DNA of 64,000 nucleotides from Pontibacter vulgaris (GCF_022758145.1 NZ_JAJVDH010000003.1:682001-746000), one strand, 5' to 3'. Shown: positions 44,187-54,307, numbered from the stretch's first letter. The notes: generated by a model from the letters alone, not told the origin. Translations and numbers: made by a program.

Positions 44187-44194
44187 CAAAAATA
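44187..44194 (-). promoter_or_regulatory. -7 box of gcvT that decides its start
   Basis: The minus strand reads TATTTTTG, matching TAnnTTTG. It lies 30 bases before ATG 44156 and overlaps an earlier in-frame ATG (44189), which therefore cannot be the start. Confidence 0.55.
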
Positions 44195-44385
44195 ACTAAA
44201 ATTAAACCGCTTCCGAAATTTTATACTTCCGGCTTTTGCGCCATGCCTTACCGCCTTATTTATACTTACTTACAGCCGCTCTAGCCAAATATTCTTCTAA
44301 TAATGCAGCACTATATTATAAATTAACCATAACTATACTTCTAACATGTGCGTAAGTTGTAGTTCATTCTTTTAGCCAAAAAACC

Positions 44386-44499
44386 ATGAAATCAGATTTT
44401 ACTCCTGCAATGGTTCAAACCAGCACAACCATAAGTTTACCCAGGGCATTTCATCTTCAAATTTGTTCTATTCAGCTGCTTCGCTTTATTTTGATGTAA
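44386..44499 (+). CDS. Possible leader peptide/small ORF upstream of the histidine kinase
   Basis: A 37-residue ATG-initiated frame (MKSDFTPAMVQTSTT, ending LLRFILM) in the otherwise non-coding 430-base gap before the histidine kinase gene, ending 87 bases before its start. The middle is polar and the end hydrophobic. It has no recognised family, and codon use is not informative at this length. It might be a leader peptide or chance. The rest of the gap (44195-44385 and 44500-44585) holds AAGTATA-type words and no gene. Confidence 0.25.
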   Translation: MKSDFTPAMVQTSTTISLPRAFHLQICSIQLLRFILM

Positions 44500-44585
44500 A
44501 TGCTAAACCCACAGTCAGTAATTTTTTAACCGGCTACTCTAACGAGAGCATTCTGCACTGTTTTATTCTCTGGTAATACTTTCTA

Positions 44586-46067
44586 ATGAAATTATCCGTT
44601 AAGTTATTTGCCGGGTTCGTTATGATCTCGGTTCTGTTCACGGCGGTTGCCATCGTAAACTTCAGGCTTTCCGAAGATGTGATCGCAAACTCCCAATGGG
44701 TATCGCGTTCTCAGATTGTGGTACGAAACTCTGCTGCGCTGCAACGTAACATTATTGATATGGAAACCGGTTTGCGCGGTTACTTGCTTAATGGCGACGT
44801 GAAATTTTTATTACCATACGCCCAGGCTAAACAGCAGCTTCCAAACCTCTTCCGTGAGACAAAATCTTTTACAGAAAACTCTCCGGAACAGATAAAAAAT
44901 ATTGATAAAATGATGCGCCTCCACGATCAATGGGAACGCCAATACGCGGAGCCTCTTATCGAACTCAAGCGCATTGATTCTATTGATTTTATGGTTACCA
45001 GGTACGACCTGTCACGCGATAGTTTGCTGAATGGTGAAAAAGCCTTGATTGATACGCTTCGTGAAGGCTTTCGTAAATTTAATGCTTACGAGTATAAGAT
45101 TCGCGAATACCGCCGTGAGCGCCTGAGCCAAAGTATAAACAATACACGCCAGATATCTACTGTTTTAACCATTATATCTGTATTGCTGGGCCTTAGCTGG
45201 GCATACTATATCACGCGCCTCATTACCAACAGAATCATGAAAATGGTAACGCTGGCCGATAAAATATCAAAAGGCGACTATAAAACGCAGATAATAGATA
45301 CAGCGAACGACGAACTGACGCAGCTCTCTAACTCGCTTAACCTGATGTCGTCTACTATTGATACTACATTTACCGAATTGGACCGCAAGAACAAAGAACT
45401 GGACCAGTTTGCTTATGTAGTTTCGCATGACTTAAAAGCGCCATTGCGTGGAATAGAAGTAGCATCGCGCTGGGTAGAAGAAGACATGGGCCGCGACTTG
45501 CCGCCCAATGTGCAGGAATACCTGATGATGATGCGCGTACGGGTACACCGCATGGAAAACCTTATTAATGGTATACTTGCGCTTGCCCGCATCGGGCGAA
45601 CTAATCAGGTAAAAGAAGAAGTAAATGTGCAGCAACTCCTGGCAGAGATCGTAGATATGATTTCCCCTCCAAAGGGATTCACAATAAAACTACAGGATAA
45701 TATGCCAACTTTATTAACAGTACGTGTGCAACTGGAGCAGGTATTTTCAAACCTTATCAGCAATGCCCTTAAATACCACGATAAAAAAGCCGGCCTGATT
45801 ACTATTATGCACCACGAAACCGAAACAGCGCACGTATTCTCTGTTTCAGATAACGGCCCCGGCATAGACCCGGAATATCATAAGCGTATTTTTGTGATCT
45901 TCCAGACCTTACAGGAGCGTGATGCCGTAGAAAGTACCGGCGTAGGTTTGGCCATTGTTAAGAAGATAGTGGAGCACCAGGGAGGCACAATTTGGGTAGA
46001 TTCAAAGTTAGGGCAGGGAGCCACCTTTACATTTACCTGGCCAAAAAACAGGGCCTTAAAAGTATAA
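44586..46067 (+). CDS. Sensor histidine kinase with CHASE3 domain
   Basis: A 493-residue membrane sensor kinase. A first membrane helix (about 5-25), an extracytoplasmic CHASE3-like domain (about 35-180, ending EYKIREYRRERLSQSINN), a second membrane helix (about 188-208), a HAMP domain (about 209-262), a HisKA domain with the phosphorylated histidine in VVSHDLKAPLRG (about residue 280), and an HATPase domain with the N box FSNLISNALKYHDKK and G boxes DNGPGID and GVGLAIVKKIVEHQGG. It is followed 49 bases later by a response regulator, probably its partner. The signal sensed is unknown. Confidence 0.94.
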   Translation: MKLSVKLFAGFVMISVLFTAVAIVNFRLSEDVIANSQWVSRSQIVVRNSAALQRNIIDMETGLRGYLLNGDVKFLLPYAQAKQQLPNLFRETKSFTENSPEQIKNIDKMMRLHDQWERQYAEPLIELKRIDSIDFMVTRYDLSRDSLLNGEKALIDTLREGFRKFNAYEYKIREYRRERLSQSINNTRQISTVLTIISVLLGLSWAYYITRLITNRIMKMVTLADKISKGDYKTQIIDTANDELTQLSNSLNLMSSTIDTTFTELDRKNKELDQFAYVVSHDLKAPLRGIEVASRWVEEDMGRDLPPNVQEYLMMMRVRVHRMENLINGILALARIGRTNQVKEEVNVQQLLAEIVDMISPPKGFTIKLQDNMPTLLTVRVQLEQVFSNLISNALKYHDKKAGLITIMHHETETAHVFSVSDNGPGIDPEYHKRIFVIFQTLQERDAVESTGVGLAIVKKIVEHQGGTIWVDSKLGQGATFTFTWPKNRALKV

Positions 46068-46116
46068 TTTTTCAGTTAAATTTATTCAAAAGCAGTTTTA
46101 TACAATTTACGATAGC

Positions 46117-46551
46117 ATGAGCGAGAAAATAGTAAATATCCTTTTAGTAGAAGATGACTACCTGGATATTATGAATGTAGAGCGGGAGCTAAAGAAAATA
46201 AGTATCACTCACCCTATACACGTTGCCCGTAACGGACGCGAAGCTTTAAGTATGCTTCGGGGCGATGGTGTAGCCAAAATATCGCCGGCACCCAGCGTTA
46301 TACTTCTCGATATTAACATGCCTAAAATGAATGGCCTGGAGTTTCTTGCAGAACTGCGTACTGAGCCGGAATTCAGCCATATCCCGGTGTTTATCATGAC
46401 TACATCTAACGAAGACACTGACCGCCTGGAGGCCCAGCGCCTGAACGTGACCGGCTATATCGTGAAGCCCTTAAGCTTTGACAACTTCGAGAACAGCCAT
46501 TCTTCTCTGGATAGTTTCAGCCTGTTCCTGGACCTGATCAAGCTAAAGTAA
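46117..46551 (+). CDS. Single-domain response regulator
   Basis: A 144-residue CheY-like receiver with no output domain, of the Rcp1-like subgroup. The acidic pocket is VEDDYLD (Asp13, Asp14), the phosphate-accepting aspartate is Asp65 in VILLDINMPKMNG, the switch Thr is in MTTSN and the conserved lysine is in IVKPLS. It follows the CHASE3 histidine kinase, so it likely passes its phosphate on to another protein or acts by binding it. Confidence 0.94.
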   Translation: MSEKIVNILLVEDDYLDIMNVERELKKISITHPIHVARNGREALSMLRGDGVAKISPAPSVILLDINMPKMNGLEFLAELRTEPEFSHIPVFIMTTSNEDTDRLEAQRLNVTGYIVKPLSFDNFENSHSSLDSFSLFLDLIKLK

Positions 46552-46584
46552 TAGCCTCAGGCAACGTAGTAAAAACACCCGGTT

Positions 46585-47187
46585 TTATACTTCGAATAAA
46601 GTAGGTTGCTGCGGCAGTAAGGCAAATGAATGACGGTGATGCGGCGTTGTGCCATAAAGCGCAATGGCTTTGCGGTGCGCTGCAGTTGGGTAACCTGCGT
46701 TTTGTTCCCAACCATATAGGTTATGTTCTTCAGCCAACCTGCTCATCACATCATCGCGGTGGGTTTTGGCCAGCACCGATGCCGCCGCTATAGACAGGTA
46801 TTTTCCATCACCTTTCACAATACAGGCATGCGGCAAAGCCTGATAAGGCTTAAAACGGTTGCCATCGATCAGCAGATATTCAGGCACGGTTACTAAACCG
46901 CTTATTGCCCGGTGCATGGCCAGGTAAGTAGCCTGCAAAATATTAATAGCGTCTATTTCCTGGTTTGTTGCCTCTCCTATTGCCCACGCCACAGCATCCC
47001 GGTAAATTTCTTCGCGCAGTTGTTCGCGCTGCTTCTTATTCAGCTTTTTAGAATCGGTCAGCAAGCCGTGTTTATAGTCTGCCGGAAGTATAACTGCAGC
47101 CGCCACTACCGGCCCGGCCAAACAACCCCTGCCAGCTTCATCTATGCCAGCTTCAAGTATAAATCCGCTATGGTTAGGTAAAAGCAT
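46585..47187 (-). CDS. rnhB: Ribonuclease HII
   Basis: A 200-residue RNase HII, removing misincorporated ribonucleotides from DNA. The catalytic motif [15 protein letters not shown] (about residues 14-28) contains the two metal-binding acids (Asp and Glu of DEAGRG), and the further acid is in YLLIDGNRF. The length agrees with the family. A -7 box lies 31 bases upstream. It converges with the response regulator gene. Confidence 0.96.
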   Translation of the reverse strand: MLLPNHSGFILEAGIDEAGRGCLAGPVVAAAVILPADYKHGLLTDSKKLNKKQREQLREEIYRDAVAWAIGEATNQEIDAINILQATYLAMHRAISGLVTVPEYLLIDGNRFKPYQALPHACIVKGDGKYLSIAAASVLAKTHRDDVMSRLAEEHNLYGWEQNAGYPTAAHRKAIALYGTTPHHRHSFALLPQQPTLFEV

Positions 47188-47217
47188 GTTCGTATAGTTT
47201 TACAAGCCAAATATAAG

Positions 47218-47225
47218 CTAATTGT
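47218..47225 (-). promoter_or_regulatory. -7 box of rnhB
   Basis: The minus strand reads TATATTTG, matching TAnnTTTG, 31 bases before the rnhB start. No clear -33 TTTG. Confidence 0.5.
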
Positions 47226-47331
47226 AAACTGTTATCAGGCTAACTTGAGTTTCCTTCTGACTAATTTAAATATCAGAAATGTACTTCAGGGCTCTTATAC
47301 AAGTATAAACTCTCTGCAACCATGTATAAAC

Positions 47332-47363
47332 AAAAAAGCCTCTTCATTTGAAGAGGCTTTTTT
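47332..47363 (-). terminator. Intrinsic terminator after the first SusD gene
   Basis: Arms AAAAAAGCCTCTTCA (47332-47346) and TGAAGAGGCTTTTTT (47349-47363) form a perfect 15-bp stem around a 2-base centre, which in practice opens to a small loop. It lies 29 bases past the minus-strand SusD stop. Confidence 0.9.
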
Positions 47364-47391
47364 TAACAGCTAAATCAATATTAGGTTTTGC

Positions 47392-48876
47392 TTAAAGACC
47401 AGGGTTTGTTGTGGTCTCTGAAGTAGGAATTGGCAATACATAACGAGAATCTGTAGCGTCTATTGAAGCCCCAGCACCTCTCGAGTTAATTGGCAAACCT
47501 TTTCTGAACAAATCGTTTGTTCTAAAGCCTTCTCCTAATAACTCTATTCTTCTCTCGGTTAAAATTGCGTTAACAAGATCCTGCTTTGTAACACCTGTGT
47601 ATAGCCAGGTAGCATCTGAACGGTTATGAACGGCTTGCAGTAAAGCAATAGCTCGAACCTGATCACCAACTTCAGCCTCTGCTTCTGCAATGTTCAACAG
47701 AACTTCTGCATATCTGATAAGCGGAACCCAGTCCGTATATGGAGAAACAGCAGAATATTTAAGTGAAATTACCGGCTTAGAAGACAAGCCTGTGTAAACA
47801 GCTGTTAAGTCTGTTTTACGTTTGTCATCAGCCTCGAACTGAGGATTATTGTAAATACCTTGGATACCTGTAGTATTAGTATTGAAGTAATACTCAATAT
47901 TACCAGCATTGTAGTAATAACCAAGCTGATTCTGTGTACCAGGAGCATCTGTTTCAGTAAACGGTGCAGCAAAGATTATTTCCTGATTTACATCTGTTGC
48001 AAACACAGAAGCAGGATCAGGCAATAACTGGTATTTAACGCCTTCAGCTATACTGGTATTAGGTGCCGTTGAAGATACCAACTTGTTGCCTTCAGTAATT
48101 ACATCAGCATAACGACCCATTACAAGATAAACTCTTGTTTTAAGTGCTATAACTGTGTTCTTCTGTGCGCGGGTAACATTAAGTGCATTGTTTGCAGTAC
48201 CTGTACCATAGCGAGCAGGTAAATCAACTTCAGCCTCATTCAAATCCTTAAGAATCTGAGCATAGACTTCTGCTACAGTACTTCTTTTCAGGCTATTATT
48301 TTCTGTATTAGACTCTGCATTTAATCTTAGCGGCAGGCCTGGAGAAGCACCATTATCAAGTACATATGGTTTAGCAAACATCTGTACAAGTGATAAGTAC
48401 GACATTGCTCTGATAAACTTAGCTTCTGCTCTATATTGAGCTTCTAAAGCATCATCTACTTTATCTGAATTCTCTTCAAGACCTTTCAGGAATGTGTTTA
48501 CCCTGTTAATAGTCAGGTAAGCTCTTGACCAAAGATCAGTAGTATAATTCTCATCTGCACCTGCAGTCTGGTTCCAGATGCTGTAGCCCGTTACGTTGTT
48601 TGCAGTACGGTTAATAAACTCCTCTGCTCTTATATCATTATAAGCCTGATAACGACCACCTAAAAAGCGGCCATGCTTCATAGATGCATACAAACCATTA
48701 ACCTGAGCCAGTACCAAATCTGGTGTATCAAAGTTCTTACCCTCTAACAAAGTCAGTTCAGGCTGTGCATCAAGAAACTCTTTTTCACAAGAGGTAAGCA
48801 TTGGAGCGAAAGGTATGGAGAGTAAAGCAAGCCTTACTACATACTTCTTCTTTGAATGTATATCAAATATTTTCAT
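47392..48876 (-). CDS. SusD/RagB-family nutrient-binding lipoprotein (first pair)
   Basis: A 494-residue outer-membrane lipoprotein that caps a SusC-type transporter and binds its substrate. The leader ends LTSCEKEFLDAQPE, with the lipobox cysteine at about residue 30. The SusD-like helical region with TPR-type units follows, with a typical EAKFIRAMSYLSLVQMF segment, and the C-terminus ends in the standard PIPTSETTTNPGL. It lies 17 bases downstream of its SusC partner. I found no AAGTATA or TATACTT in this gene or its partner, unlike the rest of the window. The substrate is not deducible. Confidence 0.94.
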   Translation of the reverse strand: MKIFDIHSKKKYVVRLALLSIPFAPMLTSCEKEFLDAQPELTLLEGKNFDTPDLVLAQVNGLYASMKHGRFLGGRYQAYNDIRAEEFINRTANNVTGYSIWNQTAGADENYTTDLWSRAYLTINRVNTFLKGLEENSDKVDDALEAQYRAEAKFIRAMSYLSLVQMFAKPYVLDNGASPGLPLRLNAESNTENNSLKRSTVAEVYAQILKDLNEAEVDLPARYGTGTANNALNVTRAQKNTVIALKTRVYLVMGRYADVITEGNKLVSSTAPNTSIAEGVKYQLLPDPASVFATDVNQEIIFAAPFTETDAPGTQNQLGYYYNAGNIEYYFNTNTTGIQGIYNNPQFEADDKRKTDLTAVYTGLSSKPVISLKYSAVSPYTDWVPLIRYAEVLLNIAEAEAEVGDQVRAIALLQAVHNRSDATWLYTGVTKQDLVNAILTERRIELLGEGFRTNDLFRKGLPINSRGAGASIDATDSRYVLPIPTSETTTNPGL

Positions 48877-48893
48877 TTCTAAAGTAATTTTAA

Positions 48894-51800
48894 TTAAAAG
48901 CCTAAGTTAACACCGAAGGTAAATGCTTTACCTTGAGGAACTGTGTTACGCTCTACACCAGGCGCTATGTTTGAGCTACCATTTGAAGAAATTTCCGGGT
49001 CAACACCTTTGTAGTTTGTAAGCAGGAATGCATTATCAACCTGGCCGTAAACTCTCAGAGAGCTGATACCTGTTTTTCCGAAGAAGCGCTGTGGCAATTT
49101 GTAACCTAAAACAGCATTCTGCAGACGTACAAAGTCGCCTTTCTGAACGTTGGCATCAATTGGGAAAGCAGAACCGTTAGATACGTTATCGCCATAAACC
49201 GGGCGAGGAATATCAGTGTTTCTGTTTGCTTCAGTCCAGTGGTTAAGAACATCTGTATGGTTGTTCCAGATACGCTGATCTCTTAAGCCAGCTTGTGTAC
49301 CGTTGTAGATGTAGTTACCGCCAGAGTAAGAAAGCAGGAAGCTTAAATCGATGTTGCCATAAGAGAAGTTATTAGTGAAACCACCATACCATTTTGGAAG
49401 CGTGTTACCACCTATAGCAGCATCAGCACCAGAAATTGGATTAGCTTTTGTTCCATCTAAATAAGTCCATGCATTAGCACCACCACCGTGCAGATATTGC
49501 ACTTTCTCGCCTGCTTTGTTGATAAAAATTCTGCGGCCATTTTCAGGGTTCACGCCAGCTGTTCTAACTACAAAAAGGCTACCAACAGGCTGTCCTACAG
49601 TAGTAATGTTACTTGTTTCCAAACCACTGGTAACACCAAATATAGGAGCATCACCAACCAGTTCTGTAACTTCGTTTTTGTTCAGCGTAACGTTAAAGTT
49701 AGTAGACCATCTGAATTTACCATTGTCAATTGGGGTAGCATTCAGCGCGAACTCGTAACCTTTATTATACATTGAACCTACGTTTTGCAGGATTGAGTTA
49801 CCAGGGATACCTTTAGAAGGCGCCTGCGGAACACCAAGAATCAAACCATCAACATCATTGTTGTAGTAGTTAGCTTCTAAATTGATTTTGCCGTTCAGTA
49901 AACCTAAGTCGATACCAATGTTAGTTTGCTTACTTGTTTCCCAAGAAAGGTCGTTGTTACCAGCCTGAGCATAAACTAAGCTAGGAACTGAAGCATAAAC
50001 GCCATCAGAGTATTGTGTATAGGCACCGTAATTATCGCCTAAGTTACCATTACCTACACGGCCCCAGCTTGCTTTTAATCTTAAGTTAGATATCGCACTG
50101 CTGAAAGAGGCATTCTTAAAGAAATCTTCTTCAGAAATTGCCCAACCAACTGAAGCACCTCCAAAGTTACCCCAACGTTTAGCAGAAGCTAAAGCAGAGT
50201 TACCATCTCTTCTGAAGTTACCGCTTACAAAGTATTTACCGCCATAGTTATAGCTTAAGCTTGTAATATAGGCTTCATAAACTCGCTTACCGATAGAGCC
50301 ACCTGCAGTTTGGATACCGTAAGTAGCCTGGAAGTCGTTAAATGTAGGGATTGACAAGCCCTGACGTGATGCCCACCAGTAGTTAGAGTTAGTTTCCTGC
50401 ACATCTGAACCTACTAATAAAGATACATTATGCTTATCAGCGAAAGTTTTCTGATACTGAAGTGTATTTACCCAGTTCCAGTTTTCTCTTCTGCCATTTG
50501 AGTTTGTTGCTACACCCTTTTGGTTGAAACCGTCACCATTGATTGGATTATAGAACAATTTGTTCTCGGCATTGCTCAGGTCAAAAGAGTATGTAGTCTT
50601 AAAAGTAAGACCTTTTAAGATATTGAAATCAGCACCTAGGTTAGATAATAATCTGTTTGTTTCAGAGGTACTGTTATCATGATCTAAAAGAACAACCGGG
50701 TTATAATATGTCTGAGGGAAAAGGTTAGCCCCTGGTGCTAAAGCATTACCACTCAAGTTATAGCCACCTGTTGCGTTGTAAGGTGAAATATTTGGTGCAA
50801 GTACAAGACCAAGGCGGCCAAGACCTGCTACACCGTAAGCCTGACCTGGAAGTGAGCCACTGTTAGGAGATGAGTTTAAACCGTTTGTGTAAGTGATGTT
50901 ACCTCTTAGGCTAAACCAGTCAGTTACCTGGTGTGTTAGGTTTAAACGTGCATTTTTACGCGTAAAGTCATTCTTTTTAATGAATCCTTGCTGGTCAGAC
51001 AAACCGGTAGAGAAAAAGTAAGTAGTTTTTTCTGTACCACCAGATACTGATAAAGCATGGTTGTGAGACAGCGCTCTACGATAAACCAGGTCTTGCCAGT
51101 CAGTATCTACCATAGATCCGTCTGGGTTAGTGCTTGGGAAGAAACTCTTGTTTTCTGCATTGCGGTTAGCAGCAGGAACAAGTGCAGGGTTAACAGCAAT
51201 GGCATTAGCTACAGCTAAGTTTTTGAAATCCATGTACTGTTGTGCGTTAAGCATTTCCGGTAATCTGGTAGCTTTGCTAGTACCAACCCAACCATCATAA
51301 GTTACTTTCGCTCTACCTTGCTTACCTTTTTTAGTAGTGATGATTAATACACCAGAAGCTGCTCTTGAACCATAAATAGAGGTAGAAGCAGCATCTTTCA
51401 GTATGTCGATAGACTCTATATCAGATGGATTAATATCTGAAAGCGGGTTATTCGCAGAGTTATTATCAGAAACATCGCCTGTAGAAATCGGAATACCATC
51501 TACTACAATCAGAGGAGAAGAGCTCAATGAAATTGAGTTAATACCACGGATACGAATTACAGGCGCATTGTTTAGCACTCCATTTGGCTGCACAATATTT
51601 ACACCCGAAGCTTTACCAGTTAGCGCCTGAGCAAAGCTTTGCACCGGACGATCTTTAATTGCTTCAGCGTTTACAGTTGCTGCTGCTCCTGTAAATTCTT
51701 CACGGCTTTTAGTAGCATAACCTGTAACAACTACCTCACTCAGCTGCTTGTTATCAACTGCCAGTGTAACGTTAACATTGCTTGCATTACCGATAGCTCG

Positions 51801-52049
51801 TTCTACTGTTTGGTAACCAATAAAACGGAATACAAGTGTATTGCCATTTTCCGGAACATTCAGTGTATAAGAACCATCAACCCCGGTAGCAGTACCTACA
51901 GTGGTACCTTTTACTAATACGGCCACTCCGGGAAGCCCCTGACCTGTTGCCTGGTCGGATACCTTACCAGATACGGTCTTGCTCTGGGCCATTGCCTGCT
52001 GCAGCAAGGCGAACACCAGAACAAAACTCATTAGTAGTAGTTTTTTCAT
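48894..52049 (-). CDS. SusC/RagA-family TonB-dependent transporter (first pair)
   Basis: A 1051-residue outer-membrane transporter. The start at ATG 52049 (MKKLLLMSFVLVFALLQQ) gives a standard signal peptide ending AMAQ; the frame is open 25 codons further upstream but that part is hydrophilic and unlikely to be translated. After the signal come a carboxypeptidase-regulatory-like domain (about 25-110), the plug with SEVVVTGYATKSREEFTGA and VVDGIPISTGD, and the beta-barrel to the terminal aromatic GKAFTFGVNLGF. It shares its signal peptide and first 110 residues closely with the second SusC. The coding DNA is more AT-rich than average. Confidence 0.94.
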   Translation of the reverse strand: MKKLLLMSFVLVFALLQQAMAQSKTVSGKVSDQATGQGLPGVAVLVKGTTVGTATGVDGSYTLNVPENGNTLVFRFIGYQTVERAIGNASNVNVTLAVDNKQLSEVVVTGYATKSREEFTGAAATVNAEAIKDRPVQSFAQALTGKASGVNIVQPNGVLNNAPVIRIRGINSISLSSSPLIVVDGIPISTGDVSDNNSANNPLSDINPSDIESIDILKDAASTSIYGSRAASGVLIITTKKGKQGRAKVTYDGWVGTSKATRLPEMLNAQQYMDFKNLAVANAIAVNPALVPAANRNAENKSFFPSTNPDGSMVDTDWQDLVYRRALSHNHALSVSGGTEKTTYFFSTGLSDQQGFIKKNDFTRKNARLNLTHQVTDWFSLRGNITYTNGLNSSPNSGSLPGQAYGVAGLGRLGLVLAPNISPYNATGGYNLSGNALAPGANLFPQTYYNPVVLLDHDNSTSETNRLLSNLGADFNILKGLTFKTTYSFDLSNAENKLFYNPINGDGFNQKGVATNSNGRRENWNWVNTLQYQKTFADKHNVSLLVGSDVQETNSNYWWASRQGLSIPTFNDFQATYGIQTAGGSIGKRVYEAYITSLSYNYGGKYFVSGNFRRDGNSALASAKRWGNFGGASVGWAISEEDFFKNASFSSAISNLRLKASWGRVGNGNLGDNYGAYTQYSDGVYASVPSLVYAQAGNNDLSWETSKQTNIGIDLGLLNGKINLEANYYNNDVDGLILGVPQAPSKGIPGNSILQNVGSMYNKGYEFALNATPIDNGKFRWSTNFNVTLNKNEVTELVGDAPIFGVTSGLETSNITTVGQPVGSLFVVRTAGVNPENGRRIFINKAGEKVQYLHGGGANAWTYLDGTKANPISGADAAIGGNTLPKWYGGFTNNFSYGNIDLSFLLSYSGGNYIYNGTQAGLRDQRIWNNHTDVLNHWTEANRNTDIPRPVYGDNVSNGSAFPIDANVQKGDFVRLQNAVLGYKLPQRFFGKTGISSLRVYGQVDNAFLLTNYKGVDPEISSNGSSNIAPGVERNTVPQGKAFTFGVNLGF

Positions 52050-52804
52050 TGTGTTGTAATTAAAGTGAATAAATTGTTTAAGGTGTAAGTTGAGATAATT
52101 TAGAGCAAAAAATTCCCTGTCCACCTCGAAGGAGGCGGGTTAAACTATAAGCAAAGGCCACCGTTTATGGCCTATCAAAAACAGATACAGGGGAGAATAT
52201 AAAATTTACTTCCTTGTTGTTAAAAACACTTAGTTGTATCCATACAAGGTTAAGGATTCAGGCTTATTTATGTCCAATTATGAGCCAGCACAATCTGCTA
52301 AACTCTAAAGCTCTTTTTCCTAAGCCAATAATATCAATATATTCAAATAAACGCAAGAGATTCACGAAATTTAATCAACAATCAAAACACTCTACATACC
52401 AATCACTTACAATACAAAACATCCTTAACAGGCCTAACCGAAGACTTTATTCAATAGCTTACAACCGTTTAACACAGGATACACTTAACACAACCACTCG
52501 CTTTCAACAACAATGTTTAAACACAATTAAACCAAAGCAAGCAGCCTTGCTCAAGCAAATATCAAATTCGGAAGAATTCCAAAAAGAGAAGTTCCCGAAT
52601 GAAAACTATAGCTTAAAGAGCTTACCATAACGAACCCGATGAAAATCAGCGTTATAACATAAACCACTTTTGTTTGCTTACCCTTGCATGGCCCGGATGA
52701 TAGTTGCAGCCTCGTGCTGTAAGCTTTGCCAATTTATATTTAGCTAAAGTGTCATTTAAAGAAACTACTTACAGCACAACATTGCTCAGATTCACTTTAA
52801 ACAG
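52050..52804. other. Non-coding region upstream of the first SusC gene
   Basis: About 750 bases with no gene I can support. Close to the SusC start are two small hairpins, CCTC-N4-GAGG (around 52123-52134) and AGGCCA/TGGCCT (52155-52160 and 52168-52173, 7-base loop), which could be operators or leader structures. The middle (52214-52630) is AT-rich; a 138-codon open frame there has the composition of non-coding DNA and is rejected. No consensus TAnnTTTG box was found. Confidence 0.55.
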
Positions 52805-52836
52805 AAAATGCCCGGCGATTGCTTGCCGGGCATTTT
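52805..52836 (-). terminator. Intrinsic terminator after the second SusD gene
   Basis: Arms AAAATGCCCGGC (52805-52816) and GCCGGGCATTTT (52825-52836), 8-base loop. It lies 26 bases past the stop of the minus-strand SusD gene at 52862. Confidence 0.88.
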
Positions 52837-52861
52837 TAAGTGTTATATTTTATACTTGCAC

Positions 52862-54298
52862 TTAATCTTCTGTGCCATCATCCCACCAAACACCATTTGT
52901 AATCTGCGTACTGGGTACGTTGGCAGCATTGGCATCTAGCTCTGATTGTGGGTACGGGAACCTGAGCGGCGCAGGGCCTATCGGGTGCGTGAGCGCAGGA
53001 AAACCTGTACGCCTGTAATCATTGAAAGCTTCGATTGGCTGAAAAAGCCAGAATGAGATCCATTTCTGGCGGATTATACTTTCCAGGTTAAGCCCGCCGC
53101 TTGCTATAGAAGCTACATAGGTTGTAATGGCAGCGTTAGAAAGCTCCGGAGCCTGGCGTTGCATGGCAGCCGTTACAGCTTCTGTAAAGGCAGTAACAGC
53201 TCCGGCTGCATTTCCAAGTCTTAGGTTTGCCTCTGCTTCAATAAACTTTAACTCATCGTAAGTCATTAACGGCATCGGCGAAGTAGCATTCAGTACAGCC
53301 TCTGTTGGGTCTGAAAATAACTGGCTGGCCTGGTCGTTTGTTTGCGTGCCATTAGGGGCTCCGGTAATTTCGCCAGTCTCGGGCGCAGGCGCTACCATTA
53401 CTGCAAGCCGCGGATCATTGAGGTTATCCAAGGTATTCACAAAAGTCTGGCTTACGGCATGGTGGGCCCGGTCATTAGACTCCTGATACCACGGATGCTC
53501 CCCTGCTGACTGGGTCGTAAACTTATTGAACACGAAATTATCCGCTGAACTTTGGAAACCGTTTGCAGCAGCTGCCAGCGCCTGTGTTGCCGAGCCGGTA
53601 GCATCAATGTTACTTAACCTGTTATAATAACGTGCTTTTAATGACCAGGCGGCTTTTGTCCAGCTATCTGCATCACCACCATAAATCAGATCTGCCTGGC
53701 CAGGGCTGGGGCCACCTTTTGCCAAGTCGGCGATGGCCTCGTCTAACAGGGTTTGTATATTAGTATAAATCTCCTGCTGGTTATCAAACTTCGGCGTACG
53801 CAGCTCAGCGCCTCGCCCTATTTCTGCATAAGGTACACGCCCCCAGGCATCGGTTGCGATGGCAATAGTATAAGCTTTCAGAATTTTGGCAATACCTACT
53901 TCTATAAACTTACCTTCTTCATCGCCTCCTGCAGAGCCTTTTGTGATAATTGCATTCAGATCGGGCATGGTGGTGGCGTAAATGGTACCCCAGGTATTGT
54001 TCACCAACGTATTATTGGTGTTACCTGAACGAAGATCTGCTGCTTGTAGCTGGGCATGTACGCCTGCTGTATGTTGCACAAACACCGAGGAGTACCAGGC
54101 AAGGTCAGTGCCTGAAATGGCAAAAGACACATCGGTAATTACCTGGGGCAATAAGAGGCTAATGGGTACATCCAGCGGGTTGTTTGGGTTGGTGTCAATT
54201 TCATCCAGTTTGTCCTCACTGCAGGAGCCGGCAAAGAAAAGCAGCAACGTTACGGCTACAATCCGGCTTATATATTTATTCGTTTTCATGATTTTCAA
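52862..54298 (-). CDS. SusD/RagB-family nutrient-binding lipoprotein (second pair)
   Basis: A 478-residue SusD-like lipoprotein of the SusD-like_2 subgroup. The leader ends FFAGSCSEDKLDEIDTNPN with the lipobox cysteine at about residue 26; the DTNPNNP motif after it is typical of the subgroup. Start at ATG 54298, or possibly ATG 54289 three codons on (MKTNKYISR). It contains at least one TATACTT (about 53072). It lies 9 bases downstream of the SusC partner. The sequence differs substantially from the first SusD, so the two pairs likely take different substrates. Confidence 0.92.
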   Translation of the reverse strand: MKIMKTNKYISRIVAVTLLLFFAGSCSEDKLDEIDTNPNNPLDVPISLLLPQVITDVSFAISGTDLAWYSSVFVQHTAGVHAQLQAADLRSGNTNNTLVNNTWGTIYATTMPDLNAIITKGSAGGDEEGKFIEVGIAKILKAYTIAIATDAWGRVPYAEIGRGAELRTPKFDNQQEIYTNIQTLLDEAIADLAKGGPSPGQADLIYGGDADSWTKAAWSLKARYYNRLSNIDATGSATQALAAAANGFQSSADNFVFNKFTTQSAGEHPWYQESNDRAHHAVSQTFVNTLDNLNDPRLAVMVAPAPETGEITGAPNGTQTNDQASQLFSDPTEAVLNATSPMPLMTYDELKFIEAEANLRLGNAAGAVTAFTEAVTAAMQRQAPELSNAAITTYVASIASGGLNLESIIRQKWISFWLFQPIEAFNDYRRTGFPALTHPIGPAPLRFPYPQSELDANAANVPSTQITNGVWWDDGTED

Positions 54299-54307
54299 CT
54301 TATAAGG

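Noticed and set aside
44157..44260. Glycine riboswitch upstream of gcvT
   Set aside because: The leader is short (about 25 bases from the predicted start site) and lacks the paired GGAGAG-type helices of that riboswitch.
49488..49775. Open frames antisense to the SusC genes
   Set aside because: They follow the third-position pattern of the SusC codons and encode no recognisable protein; they are shadows of the real genes.
52214..52630. Plus-strand open frame of 138 codons upstream of the first SusC gene
   Set aside because: Its translation is rich in Asn, Gln, Thr, Lys and Ser with no hydrophobic core or motif, and the DNA has the AT-rich look of the rest of the gap. It is most likely a chance frame.
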